Assembly: GCF_964340395.1 (NCBI RefSeq) | Contig: NC_135554.1 | Span: 17,481,592 to 17,545,591, forward strand | Source of the DNA: Glandiceps talaboti | Taxonomy: Eukaryota; Hemichordata; Enteropneusta; Spengelidae | Direction: 5' to 3' | Length of the DNA stretch: 64,000 nt | Shown: piece by piece, positions 14,589 through 28,525 of the stretch | Numbering within the stretch: position 1 is the stretch's first letter | Layout: each line of letters starts with the position of its first letter | Position numbers and translations under genes: made by a program | Notes under the pieces: generated by a model | Database searches by the model: none | Seen by the model: the letters and a program-made list of their open reading frames with translations, nothing else | What the model was told of the DNA's origin: nothing

Positions 14589-14915
14589 GTGTATGGTCTA
14601 GATACCATTTAAAATAATTCCATAATAATAAAGCCATCTGAATTTGCCCTATTGTCCTTTTATTCGAAAGGAAAATGTAGTCTATTTGCTGTGATTCATA
14701 CTTTATACTCGTTCGACATTCGAAAATTCTTACTCTAATATTCCGTTTACTCATTGAAAATGATATCTCAATATTTTATTAATATTTCCCTCGGAGGTTA
14801 TTGAATATTTTATACAACTCTGATTTACCAGATAACACGAAACCATTGTATGGGTTTAAGGAAAACAAGGGACTTTTTAGTATTGATCACATTTATGTAT
14901 TTATGTGTTTAACAA

Positions 14916-15114
14916 GCCAAGACAAGACAAGGCAAGACAACACAACACAACACAACACAACACAACACAACACAACACAACACAACACAAGACAAGACAA
15001 GACAAGACAAGACAACACAATACAATACAATACAATACAACACAACACCACCCCACCACCACCACCACAACAACAACAACAACAACAACAACAACACCAA
15101 TACCAACAACACCA
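14916..15114. repeat. Pentanucleotide (ACAAG/ACAAC/ACAAT)n then (ACC)n/(AAC)n
   Basis: ACAAG, ACAAC, ACAAG, ACAAT and ACAAC blocks alternate, followed by trinucleotides. It is a smaller inverse-strand counterpart of the mosaic at 20.6-21.1 kb. Confidence 0.95.
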
Positions 15115-15330
15115 ACTCGGAAATGAGATGAGTGTCTGATAATATCCCTCTATTTTTTCATCTCAGTTGCCAATTTTAATTGTTGATACAAAGATCATAA
15201 TTAAACAAAAGAGAATAGACAATACATAGCCTTCATTTCATTCTATTTTCATGCCAATATCTAATACTTGTTTCTTATCAACAGCAATTGTGATGAACAG
15301 ATGTGATATATCTGTTATTATTAATCACAG

Positions 15331-15487
<157 letters not shown>

Positions 15488-15489
15488 CA

Positions 15490-16395
15490 CTGTCGAAGAC
15501 TGATGTCGAAACTCGAACGAAGAGTGAATTCGATCAGAATATATTCGTGACTTAACGTGGTGTTTATCTGAAATCACAAATAATTGTAGGTGATGTAAAA
15601 TCATGAAATGGCTCTCCAGAACCTAGTGTATGAAAATGTCTCTATTTCTTGTAGTGGTGTTCCCCTTTATGCTCTAATCCAAAAGCCATTTAAAATGTTT
15701 TCTATGTTAAAGCAAGTTGTGCATTTGATTAGCTCTTAACACAACGGAATGGAACTGATATAAAGTAATCAATCTAGTTTCTGTATATTTTTTAACTGTT
15801 ACCTTCTGGTTTATAGACTTGAAAACTGCTTGTATGTTCAGGAAGATAAAATTTTGCCTCGAGGCTAAGATAACTGCAATATTTGACTCCAGCATAGACG
15901 TTGGGGAGACTATGACTCCAGTAACCAAATCCTAAAACTCAATGATATGCCTTAAGTCAAACAAAAAATCACAGTGTCGATTTTAGCGATTTTTTTTTTG
16001 TATTACTCAACTAGTCCTCAAGGATAAAAGGAAACAGAACTTTTAAAGAATACACATTACACAGAGATACATTTGAAAGATAAATTCAATTTCTCTAAAT
16101 TCCAATAACGACGAATGTTCAACTTTGAAAATTACTAGGTTTAAATTTATTTTCATCCTACGTAATAAAACCTAGGATGTTCTTCACGTAAAGTTTTACA
16201 TGTCTTTATTAACCTCTTTTAAATCAATACACACTGTCTACAATCAGCCATTTCAACATGATTGGCGCCATACATATCACCTGTTCCTTTTGTGACACAT
16301 GGTCTGTTTTTTTAAAAGAGTGTTTGCAGGATTGGATACAGTAACTCCTTATAGGACTTTGAAACTGTGAGAGGGAAAGAGATAAAGGAGGGGGA
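15490..16395. other. No gene seen
   Basis: Unique AT-rich stretch between microsatellites, with no recognisable exon. Confidence 0.5.
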
Positions 16396-16399
16396 ATAG

Positions 16400-16540
16400 A
16401 CAGGTTGATAGGCAGACAAGTGGACAGGCAGACAGATAGACAGACAAACAGGCGGACAGACAGACAGGTGGAAATACATACATACATACATACATACATA
16501 CATACATACATACATACATACATACATACATACATACATG

Positions 16541-16571
<31 letters not shown>

Positions 16572-16612
16572 CATACATACATACATACATACATACTTAC
16601 GTACATACATGG
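16400..16612. repeat. (GACA)n then (CATA)n microsatellite
   Basis: Irregular gacag units pass into CATA interrupted once by catgtta near 16538. Confidence 0.95.
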
Positions 16613-18674
16613 AGAGAGGTAGGGGACGGGAGAGTAGCGAAGACGGGTTGACGGAGACATAGCTATAGATAGAGAGACAGACGGACGGATAGAGAGGTAC
16701 ATAATCCGAGGTTGAATATACAGGTGAATGTATAGATTTATAGAAAAAGACAGGCAGAGGGGGATACAGGAGATGGGCTGACGGACATTGTTTTTAGAAT
16801 ATATACATACTATAGAAACCTACACCTACCCTGTCACCAAAACAACAGTTACTCAAACACTTAAATACACCCTGTACCATTTGTTTTGTAATGGATAATT
16901 TTAGGTTCATTCGTACCCAATTAATCCCATGACAGTACCAACGCAAGGTGTCACTTCCTCACCTTTCATTAGAAATAGATCACTGTCGTCATACTATCAA
17001 CTTAGGTATTTGTCTATAGAAATAATTTCGCAGTCTAAGTTTTGCATTTCCGCTGTGTTTTGACACTGTCATATCTTACAGATTCAATAATGCGTAATTA
17101 GTTGTTGTATATTTACAGTTTCTTTTCATTTCAATAATTAATTTTCTCTCCGGGGATTATAACCATAGCTTATATAATCTTTATATAGATGTTTTTTCTT
17201 ATTAGTTTTATTTGTTAAATTTCTCACACCAGTACTTTTCAAATTGTAACCTTAAACCACAAACAAGTAAGCTTAAACTTCCTCCGAATCATTTTCGGTT
17301 GAAACCACCTACACAGCAGACATGGAAAATTAAAGTGATAGAAAATGCTCGTCAATTCGGAAAAGTGATATAGATGTCTGCATTCGATATTGAAAGGAGT
17401 TCATTCTTATCTTCTTTTTAATATATCCTAATCGTCTACCATACATGAGTGCAATACATATTGCCGTAGATGATTATCCTTTGAGTGGTGACATTTTGTA
17501 GAGATGTTTGGAGCAAGTAACATTAATATATAGGGTGGGAAGGACAGCGTAGTAAAGGGGGCGGGGGCGGGCAAGGATAGTCACCGAACAGAAACTATAC
17601 TAGAGGAGACTCACATAAAATTGTATGAAATTAGAGTAGTATTGTACTCTAGAACGTTTGGTGTGCGCGTTACTCATAACTGTGGGAAACATTTCAAGCT
17701 CAATACGTTTCTTATCTCTACAGTAAATCGAATTTTTAACACTGAATTTGAATATGAATAGTAAATAATTAGTCGACACTTTCAAAGCCTGAATTTGTAC
17801 ATGTATTCACGACAAATATAACCACTTGTTGTTCTATGTAATATGCGACCTGACTGTAAACAGGTTTTCTACCTCTTGTACACGCTATATCAAGGATATC
17901 TCACTGTCACGTTTATTAAAACATTTACGTTGTCGAGTATCCTTTATATCAATCCGTACCTAATAACTATTCTTTGCGCTTTGGCCTTTGTTTTCATATT
18001 TCCGATTTTATGTTATGTGTATGGATGACGAATTATATTGACGTCACCGTACAGATAACATTGATATGTATATACTTCAACTGCGATTAGCTTCTGTTAT
18101 CATAAATGATCAATCATTCCTATCAAACACCCCCCCCCCCCCGCGACATCTCCCAAAGTTTCGAATAAAAATAACGCATCTTAATAACTTTTTGAGAATT
18201 CGAAATACACATTAAAATTATTTATGAAGTGATCCAATTAAGTATTGGTAAAAGGTGATGATTGTATTTGGAGTCTTTTGACGTCCCTAGCTTGCTTCAA
18301 ACTATTTAAAGTAACAGTAATGTTATACTATTTACGTATACATACATACATACATACATACATACATACATACACTTTTCCAAAGTTTTGTTTGTTTACT
18401 TCATAGTTAGGATCTGTAGCCTTACAAGTTGTCGGTTGGATTGTTGTCTTATTATTCATTTGGTCACAAAATTCTGCGATTGTTGTCTTTTAGGCTAATT
18501 CATTGGTTTCCATAGAAATTGAAACCATTCAAACTGTCTAAATGATATCAAAGCACTATAACTGCCTTTATCGCAAAGAGCAAGAGAAATCATCAGTCTG
18601 CTATTTTTGATATGTATGACCATAGACGATATCTTGCAGATAAGGCTAGAAGACAAAATATAATGCCATTGTTA
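16613..18674. other. No gene seen; short CATA and C runs
   Basis: Holds a C run at 18130-18142 and a (CATA)n run at 18338-18374. A CRE-like TGACGTCA lies near 18040. No exon recognised. Confidence 0.5.
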
Positions 18675-18675
18675 G

Positions 18676-19660
<985 letters not shown>

Positions 19661-19935
19661 GGGCCTTCAGGAATTACGAGGGAGAGGGCATGGGCTGTTA
19701 TGAAAATTAGGACCCTCCCTGGCCACAATTTCGACATGCTAAAAAGTGATCCTTATTCAGTTTCTTTCATCCAAAATATTACCCGTCCCCTGTTAAAATA
19801 TTTCTTTTTAAAAACATCCATTGATATAAATGCTGTTAAATATGTGAGAGGATATTAGTCCCAGAGTAATGGTTTAAAGGGTTTAATCCCACCGCTGCCA
19901 CCATGTTAAAAGTTTTAAAGGCATTGGTTATTTCC

Positions 19936-19990
<55 letters not shown>

Positions 19991-19995
19991 CACTA

Positions 19996-20047
<52 letters not shown>

Positions 20048-20052
20048 CACTA

Positions 20053-20091
<39 letters not shown>

Positions 20092-20138
20092 GTACTACTA
20101 CTACTACTACTACTACTAGCACCACCACCACCACCACC
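19936..20138. repeat. (CTA)n microsatellite with CCA interruptions
   Basis: About 200 bp of CTA, with paired CCA interruptions at regular places, ending in a CAC block. Confidence 0.97.
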
Positions 20139-20605
20139 GTAAATTAGTATGAAGGCACTGCATCAATCAGTAGTTATATATGTTTGGATAACACTTACTT
20201 TAGCTGAAGGCCAGATCGTTAACTCCCAAACACTTGATGGGCAGACTCCCGACATGTTTACAACATTTCTACAATATTATCCCTTTTAACTCCTGTGAGA
20301 CCCACTTCTCTTCAGATCACAACTAGTAGTAGTATATACAACTGCTGGTAGCGATGAGATGCCAAAATCACAAAATAAAAGTTAGACAATACAATGTGTC
20401 AAAGTTAAGTGTGACCCTCCCCAAATCCTCCCTCGAGGAAGGATGACACCCCCATCCCTGGCCCTCTCCTTGTAATTCACTGAAGGCCCTCAGGCTAAGT
20501 CATGTCTTGTTATGGTAAACAAGGTACTATAGTTTAGAGTTTACTGTGAAATGTCAGCTACTAATGCCGATTTTGATATGGTAATGTTCGGTTAGGTTTC
20601 CTTCT
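20139..20605. other. No gene seen
   Basis: Short unique spacer between two satellites, with no exon recognised. Confidence 0.5.
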
Positions 20606-20616
20606 TTTCCTTTCTG

Positions 20617-21096
20617 TTTGTTTTGTTTTGTTTTGTTTTGTTTTGTTTTGTTTTGTTTTGTTTTGTTTTGTTTTGTTTTGTTTTGTTTTGTTTAATTTTA
20701 TTCGTTTCGTTTCGTTTCGTTTTGTGTTGTATTGTCTTGTCAGGTCTTGTCTTGTCTTGTCTTGTCTTGTCTTGCCTTGCACATTTATTGTATTGCATTG
20801 CATCTCATCGCATCGCATCGCATCGCATCTCGTCGTGTCATGTCGTATCGTATCGTGTCGTGTCGTGTTGTGTTGTGTTGTGTTGTGTTGTGTTGTGTTG
20901 TGTTGCGTTGCGTTGCGTTGCGTTGTTTTGCGTTGCGTTGCGTTGCGTTGCGTTGTGCTGTGTTGTGTTGTGTTGTGTTGTATTGTATTGTATTGTATTG
21001 TATTGTATTGTATTGTATTGTATTGTATTGTATTGTATTGTATTGTATTGTATTGTATTGTATTGTATTGTATTGTATTGCATTGTATTGCATTGC
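20617..21096. repeat. Pentanucleotide mosaic, about 480 bp
   Basis: Homogeneous blocks follow one another: TTTTG, TTTCG, TCTTG, then CATTG/CATCG, GTATC/GTCGT, GTTGT, GCGTT, GTTGT and a long TATTG block. Most neighbours differ by one or two bases, all keep the 5-bp register and nearly all keep T.G. Long open frames (up to 219 codons) are artefacts. Confidence 0.97.
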
Positions 21097-21830
21097 CGTA
21101 TCTTCTCTTTTCTCTCTTCTAATTCTTCTCCCACATTTCAAAAATACAATAAGAGAACTGTTATTTTAATTTTTCAGAAGCCTAGTTTGGGAGTAACGAC
21201 TATAGTTACCAGACTAATAATTATTCAAGAATGTAACACTTTCTACGCTCTCAACACAAACCTTGTTTTCTTTGATGAATAATAAATGATGGTAATAAAG
21301 ACATTCCCGTACAGTGCGGTGAATATCAAAGGCGAGGAACACGTCAGGGAATACTTCACCATACCATATGGTTACGTAAATCTCAAAGTAAATGTCAACA
21401 GGTGATACTGGTAATCTACATATAAACAACGGGTCGTAGGTATTACATAAGCCAAAACTAACATGTACCGAAATTAATCAATGAGTGTTATTAGAATTCA
21501 GATTTCATTTCCAAATCCCACCTCAATTGTATTTACACAGTTTAAAGATGTTCAAATCCTAGAATGGGGTTTTGAAATTGTGAATGCGGTGAAAATCGCA
21601 CTGTAAATAGGTGTTGAAAAATATTGGATGTCCTCGATAAATTAACTTTTTTTTGTTCCAAAGCAATATCCTAGTATAGTCTATCACTTAACCTTCGTAA
21701 CTCATTATAACATAAAAGAAGCGAATCTAAGCAACTTACGCCGTCCATGATTACAAATATACTAGTTTTAAATTTCTATCTGCACTTATGTTCAGGTTAT
21801 TGATAAATTTTAACCCTCTCTAGATTATGC

Positions 21831-21850
21831 TGACCTTTGACCTTTGACCA
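21831..21850. promoter_or_regulatory. Triple nuclear-receptor half-site (overlapping DR1)
   Basis: TGACCTTTGACCTTTGACCA contains three TGACC half-sites at 7-bp steps, forming two overlapping DR1 elements of the kind bound by RXR, HNF4 or COUP-TF families. Confidence 0.4.
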
Positions 21851-22232
21851 CCGAAGTGTGTTGGCTTGTAATGAGAGCAGATCGAGAAATATACACAACG
21901 TTACTTAGGAACAGTCTTGCGTTGATTATTTTTCACTCTACAGAATTTCTGTAAGAGAGTGTCCTCACTACAGCCTGTTAAGTAATTAATTCTTACCGGA
22001 GGAACTCTTACCTGGCTTGGACAAACATTTATCTACATTTCAATGACGTCATATTAGTTGAAAGCTTACGTCATCAAATCATATCAAGTTATGTCTAGAC
22101 AACATTTCATAATTCTGCCATTGACAATAACTGATAAAACATATTCGTAGCCTGGATACTTTTTGAAAAACAAACCTGGTCACAGAAGATTAATAATTCT
22201 TGCAAATCTGTACATGTTTATACTGGTCCTCG

Positions 22233-22318
22233 TTACAAATAAATTAAAACTTTGTTCTGTACCATAATGCCGTCAAATTAATAAATCCTAGATTTCAACC
22301 ATGAGTCCCCAGCTCTCC
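22233..22318. repeat. Single arm related to the 54.5-kb foldback family
   Basis: Shares acaaataaattaaaactttg, then aaatcctagatttcaacc.tgagtcc, with the arms of 54531..54748. No inverted partner is visible next to it. Confidence 0.6.
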
Positions 22319-22782
22319 ATCTACGATGTAAAAGTCTCGATATTTACACATGCGTACATACATGTATACCGAGTAATTGTTTGACTGAAAGTCTTCCCTT
22401 ATGTGAATTGACTTAACACGCAAATACACTCTATATACGTTGGCGTCTCATTTCATGACATCAAACATACAAGTATGTTACTCCACAAGAAGTCACCAAA
22501 CACGATAGTCTCGGACTGTCAAATTTAGGGTCTCGTTCTATATATTATATATTTAATATTATACAATGCATGTCAATCAACAGCTGTGTATGATACGGAT
22601 GAGCTTGCATCAATAATAATGTCTGCTAATCATACCTCCAAGCAATGATATTTTATTTTTGTATCAGGACTTCTTATTTTGTGAACTTGGTACTAGATTT
22701 GGAATTTATTGAAACCAGACTATATCCACAGGACCCCAGTAGTCACAGTATGTTGCAGTACGCAATACAAATAACCTCATAG

Positions 22783-23345
22783 TGAATGATATTGCCGTAA
22801 CTCAGTACAAATAATTCCATAGTCATTAGGTATTGCTGCAACTACAAATAACCCCATTGTGATTGGTATTGCTGCAACTACAAATAACCCCATTGTGATT
22901 GGTATTGCTGCAACTATAGAAATAATCCCATTGTGATTGGTATTGCTGCAACTACAAATAATCCCATTCTGATTGGTATTGCTGCAGCTACAAATAACCC
23001 CATTGTGATTGGTATTGCTGCAACTACAAATAACCCCATTGTGATTGGTATTGCTGCAACTACAAATAACCCCATTGTGATCGGTATTGCTGCAACTACA
23101 AGTAACCCCATAGCCATTGATATTGCTGCAACAATCGGTATTGCTGCAACTACAAATAAGCCCTTAGTCTCTTGGTATTGCTGCAACTACAAATAACCCC
23201 ATAGTCAATATATATCGCTGCAACTACAAATAACCCCATGGTCAATATATATCGCTGCAACTACAAATAACCCCATAGTCAATATATATCGCTGCAACTA
23301 CAAATAACCCCATAGTCATTAGATATCACTGCAACTACAAATAGC
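22783..23345. repeat. 36-bp minisatellite, about 15 units
   Basis: Units share ggtattgctgcaactacaaa and taaccccattgtg or taaccccatagtc. The core (22860-23100) is nearly perfect and the right half drifts to atatatatcgctgc variants. Because 36 is a multiple of three, both strands stay open and give repeat peptides (such as NNPIVIGIAATT); I do not regard these as genes. Confidence 0.93.
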
Positions 23346-23952
23346 ATGAAAGTCACTTGCATCCAGACATGCTCAGTTTGGATTGCAATGCTTCAATGGC
23401 ATCATTTTGTCAAAGTAAATATGCCAAGAGCTGTTTTTTTCTCCATATGAAAGTAAAATAATTCAGACAAATTTCAGTTTTCTCGCTAACGAATAATTAA
23501 CAGGAAATTATGGTTTTAGACAGTAAATTAAATAAAATAAAATAATAAATCCATGTACCATTCAAATCACATGAACTTGATTCGAGTTCAGTTCATTTCA
23601 ATTCAAATATAATCGACCCATTTTCGTCAATTAGAGTTTAGTTTACTTTATTTCACTCGAGTAAATTTGACGCAATTAAGTGTTAACAACGTTCTAGTTA
23701 CTGTGTTTACCCAACCTATTCTAATGTGTCCATTACACGTACAGTAAAGTTTGTATTTGTATGGATGTCTAGATACCAATAACCTATGTCTATTCATCTG
23801 TCTATTTCACATCGTGAATAATCAATTCCATATTTTCCTATCATAACATTCATTCTCTGTGTGCACAGTACTTCTATGTTGCTTTCTATGTTACTTCATT
23901 TTGATCAATACTGGTGTGTTTTGTTATAGTAAGTATGTCCTGTTCATTTATT
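23346..23952. other. No gene seen
   Basis: Unique AT-rich sequence with several ttcaattcaa-like motifs and no exon. Confidence 0.5.
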
Positions 23953-24023
23953 TTCTGTTCTGTTCTGTTCTGTTCTGTTCTGTTCTGTTCTGTTCTGTCC
24001 TGTCCTGTCCTGTCCTGTCCTGT

Positions 24024-24088
<65 letters not shown>

Positions 24089-24092
24089 TCTG
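23953..24092. repeat. (TTCTG)n-(TCCTG)n-(TCTG)n
   Basis: A pentanucleotide passes via a one-base variant to a tetranucleotide, implying change of repeat length by loss of one base. Confidence 0.96.
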
Positions 24093-25982
24093 TACTGCTT
24101 CGTATGTAGTTCTTTTCTGTTCTAGATCTGTTCTATTTCGATTGCTAGTCTCCGGGGCTGGGGGGGGGGAGAGGACTATTTATTCCAATGGGCTCAGTCC
24201 ATCTGTCTGTAATATGTCATTTCTGAGACATGTAATATCCAACTTCTTTCCTATCTGGCACAAAGTTTACATGTCATATGGGACATGTGCAAATTTGACC
24301 GAATGGTGGCTATATTTGTGGTCAGAAATGAATATTTACAATTATATAAAAAAAACTATAATACATAGAGACTCCATTCATGTGTCTACCTCAAGTGTTA
24401 GGTACAACCTTTCTTTTTAAAATTTTAGCCTTTGACCTTGACCAATTCCTTTGCAAAACAAGAGATAATTAACACCTGCATTACTGTGGTTGTTCATATC
24501 ACTTTTAACTGAATGTGTCCATCATAATATACCATCTAAATCAAGAACATAGAGAGAGCCATATCATGCATATCAAAGACACCTTTTAGTATTTATTTCT
24601 TTTAACTCATGTCACCATTCAGTGACATAGAAGTAAAGTATTTGTGGGAATGTGTCTTCGTTCTGGTAAGGTCTGTTTTCTTCTGTTCCAATTTCTGGTT
24701 TTTCATTTTTCTTCCTTCCCTTCACTTCCCTTCCCTTCCCTTCGCTTCCCTTCCCTTCCTTTCCTTTCCTTCGACTACCATAGTCGTTCTTTGATATTTG
24801 TAACTTACATTAGTATGATGATAATGTTTGGAGTCTTCTTAATGATGATACGGACAAACAAATACATGATGTGAAAGTATTGAATAAATCGAACAACCAT
24901 CCAGATGTCTTGTGGGCGGTTATTCTTCATATCATTATTTGTGCCTTTTTCATATATAGAAACATTTTTCATTGCGTCACGGTAACCGTGAATAACAGGG
25001 GAAAGTTGTCAGCGGTAATCCGACACTGGAATGTCCATTATTTTGCCATTGATTTAAGTAAATCCTATTACTTAGCATATCTACTAGAGGAAATAGCTGA
25101 TTACTCGATATACTTTAAACCGGAAATGCTGATAAATGATGTAATAAAAATAGATTAGTGGTGAGTCATAGTTCTAAAGATAATTTTACTATGTTTAAAA
25201 CCGATAATCAGTTATCCTGACTAGCATGCTACTTCATTGGTAATCGTTTGTATAAACTTTAATTTAGGCACTCGACTGTAAAAAATACTTTGATCCCCAA
25301 TCGGTTGATGACGAACGTAAAAATACATGTAACAACTCCTAAATTGTTATTTCATTATCTGTTGCTTGATTCAACAGGCAATATATAGATCGATCATTTT
25401 AGCTTAGTGTATTGTTTTAATTTGAAGTTATGTTGTATTGCGTACGTTATTGCATGCCCCCACACGTCTGTGGAACAGACTGCCACTGGAGAACGGAGGA
25501 GAACCTCACATTTATTCCTTGTCAGAGTAAGAATGCCATAAAATGTGTTATTGATCGTTCTGTTTTGTACGGGTCTTGATTACTTTGATTTAGCCTATGA
25601 GTAATTTCATCGTGTAGGGATTCCAGTTCGCAAATCAAAACAATAACAAATGCACAAGACACATACTTATTTTATTTTTTTTAAACTACAATTATCAACG
25701 TCAAAAAAGTTAACTCCAAAACAGTTTATGTCTTCTTCGCTATATCCCTGAAATCATCAACAACAATATACATTATTCTACCCACTCAAACATTTTATAA
25801 TCGTTATCGATCGCCTAAATTTTAAAGTAACACTACTAATCATGTATACAGTATTTTCTCTGTAGCAAATTTACACACCGTTGAATTGTGAATATGTCTT
25901 GAAAAAAATTATTTCATTCACGTTTGACCTAGACGTAACTGGTTTTTAATTCAGATTTCATTACTAGTCAGGAGAATTAAAA
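24093..25982. other. No gene seen; small CTTCC tract
   Basis: Includes a (CTTCC)n-like tract at 24710-24772. The 95-codon open frame at 24871-25158 has no recognisable domain. Confidence 0.45.
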
Positions 25983-26414
25983 GGGGACGCCAGTCTATGA
26001 AATAATGGTATTTTCATAAACTTTGGGTTCTGGAAAGTCATTTTATGATTTGACATCACAGATTTTCTCAGTTGCCAAGAAACACCAAATTGAATCTCTA
26101 TATTGGTCTTTCAGTGATACACCATTGCATTATGGGTCTTAGCAAATATGAATATTCATTACATGCACACTGAATATTCATAACTCCTAAGAGTTTATTT
26201 CCCATTTAATAATGTTATAATAATAATAACAATAATAATGTTGGATTTTATTTGACAGACTGTTCATCTGAAGGAAATGATATTAATGTTTGCTGAAGCA
26301 GTGGTGTATCACTCACAGAATCACTTTGATGTCAGATTAAAAATTACGTGATGTCAAATCATAAACTGGTTCAAATTTTATGAAAATTGTTCTATTTCCT
26401 AGACTAACGTTCCC
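25983..26414. mobile_element. MITE-like element with long imperfect inverted repeats (432 bp)
   Basis: The left end GGGGACGCCAGTCTATGAAA and the reverse complement of the right end GGGAACGTTAGTCTAGGAAA align for about 75 bp, through TTTATGATTTGACATCAC. The interior holds ccattgcattatgggtctta and tgaatattca motifs that recur at 42.4-42.9 kb. There is no coding capacity. The target-site duplication is unclear. Confidence 0.8.
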
Positions 26415-28265
26415 ATGACAAAAAAAACGAAAGACCTTTTTCAATTAGCAGAGTTGGCATGTGTTACATATCGAATTTCGAATTCCATTGGCGTCACAAA
26501 GTGCTTTATGAGTTTTGTTCCGTATAACTAATTCCAACAACTTAAGTCGTAGGTATTCACGACAAAACACATCATTGAGTTATGATGTTGCTATTTTATG
26601 TATTTCTGTTGTTAATCGTTCAGGGGTTTTTTTTAGACAACAATGCTCTTTTTCAATGTTACAAATATCATTCAGCCCTGATTCTGATCAAAGCTGTTAT
26701 TATGTCGAGATTTCATGTATATTTCAAGACGTACTAGAACCATAGACCTTGGAGACGGCAAGACAAGAATTTACAAAATGATGAATCATGCCTTTTGCCA
26801 CATGATTATAGCTTTTACTATGTGACACCTTAATGCAAAGGTGTTCTTCCGTAAAGATTACAACCATTATGGAATGCATAATTGTTTTTATTTCTCGGGG
26901 GTAGGTTCTACCGATGTCGTGTTTTTGAATTAGAGACTACCCTAGCTATATTCCTGGTAAAAACAAAAACCCGAGCACTGCACTGCACACATAGCACCAA
27001 GTCAGCACCCATACAGACCTACCAAATGTAGCACTACCCACCAGTAGGCAAACTAACAAGGCCATTGGTCTCAACGCACTAAATTCACCTGTGAATACGG
27101 AGAACATTAACAGTTACAAGACACTATACACTTCTTGTCATCTTTATATTTCGTATTTGACAACAGATCAAATATGGCCGATATTGCCTTACAGCGCCAC
27201 CCAGTGGCAGATGTATGATATTCCGTTTTTAATTTATGGCAATGCTGCACTCATTAGCATTCTCTTAGTTCTTAGATTGTAATGTGATGAGAACAAGCTT
27301 GTCTTTCCAGTGGTATTAAAAAGATAAAACTGTTTTACCTTTTTTCATTAAATACATAAGTATGTTTGTCAGTTACCAACGGTGTTCTCTTTTCTTGCAG
27401 GGAAAGGGATAATGTTGGAGGTAGAATAAAACAATTGTGATGAAGGAGCTGAGTTTACCCCTTTAAAAATGTTATTACAAATGAAAGAGTATGAATGTAT
27501 TTTATTTTGTATTATAATGCAATGCATGCAAACCAGTGGACAGACATTTACAGACAGCCAGCCAGCCAGACAGACAGACAGACAGACAGACAGACACCAA
27601 GCCCTCACCTTCCGTTACGGGAAATATAGAAAACTCTGAATTTTGCCCATATACTGACTGAGGCTTATTATTGTACTCCTTGTGCTGTACGTTCATGGTA
27701 TATACGGAAATGAGCAACGAGTTTGCGACTGATCGGCTGTGATGTGTTCATTTATCAAAGAAGCCGATGGGAATATTGTCTCATAATGATGAGATTAAGT
27801 GAGTTTACATTTTGTATTATGATTTAATAAATGTTAATGCCTTTTTGATTAACGTCCTGTTCACAGTCTTACTTGTTCATGTTTGTTTGAAGACGAGTGA
27901 AGAGAGGTGGCCATTGTTTGAACACTTGTAAATCTGTTAAATCTCAAATCAAGCATTTACATAACGTAATCGATTCTCGTGCTTGTTTGTTGAGGCGTTA
28001 TTATGAATGCAAATTGGAATAGTGTCACGTACTCCGAAAGAGTCTATAGAGTACACTTTTACATGACTTTTGTATATTACTTGTTGTCGTTATTATATCA
28101 GAGTTGTTGCATTTATGTGCAAACATTTACTTTGCATTATTGTATTTCAAAGAAGCCGGTTATTTCATGTCGCATATTCAGCTGTCACGTGTTGCCCACA
28201 TTGTGAATGAATACGGTGTGTTGCAACAGAGATATCATTAGATTACAAGTGTTTGGTGTGCTGAC
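26415..28265. other. No gene seen; short GACA tract
   Basis: (CCAG/GACA)n lies at 27553-27596. Otherwise unique AT-rich sequence. Confidence 0.45.
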
Positions 28266-28464
28266 AAGACATGTGTTGTGTTGTGTTGTGTTGTGTTGTG
28301 TTGTGTTGTGTCGTGTTCTGTTGTGTTCTGTTGTGGTATGTTGTCGTATTGTTGTGTGTTCTGCTGTATTGTGGTTATTACCTCCCGTTAGAGAGTGTTA
28401 TGTTATGTTATGTTATGCTTTGCTTATGTGTGTGTGTGTGCGCGCGCGTCTGTCTGTGTGTCTG

Positions 28465-28499
<35 letters not shown>

Positions 28500-28525
28500 A
28501 TGTCTGTCTGTCTGGGTGTCTGTCT
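28266..28525. repeat. (TTGTG)n, (TTATG)n, (TG)n, (CTGT)n cluster
   Basis: Four short arrays of related T/G motifs in about 260 bp, including cgcgcgcg at 28440-28448. Confidence 0.93.

Larger units (their letters stand above)
21097..22782. other. No gene seen
   Basis: Unique AT-rich sequence carrying the DR1 cluster (21831-21850) and the repeat arm (22233-22318). Confidence 0.5.

Noticed and set aside
20623-21282. 219-codon open frame across the pentanucleotide mosaic
   Set aside because: Built almost entirely from 5-bp repeats, which stay open in several frames on both strands; composition is repeat-derived (CVVLCC...).
24871-25158. 95-codon open frame with a hydrophobic start
   Set aside because: No family resemblance, no conserved motif; a chance frame cannot be excluded and no neighbouring exons fit.
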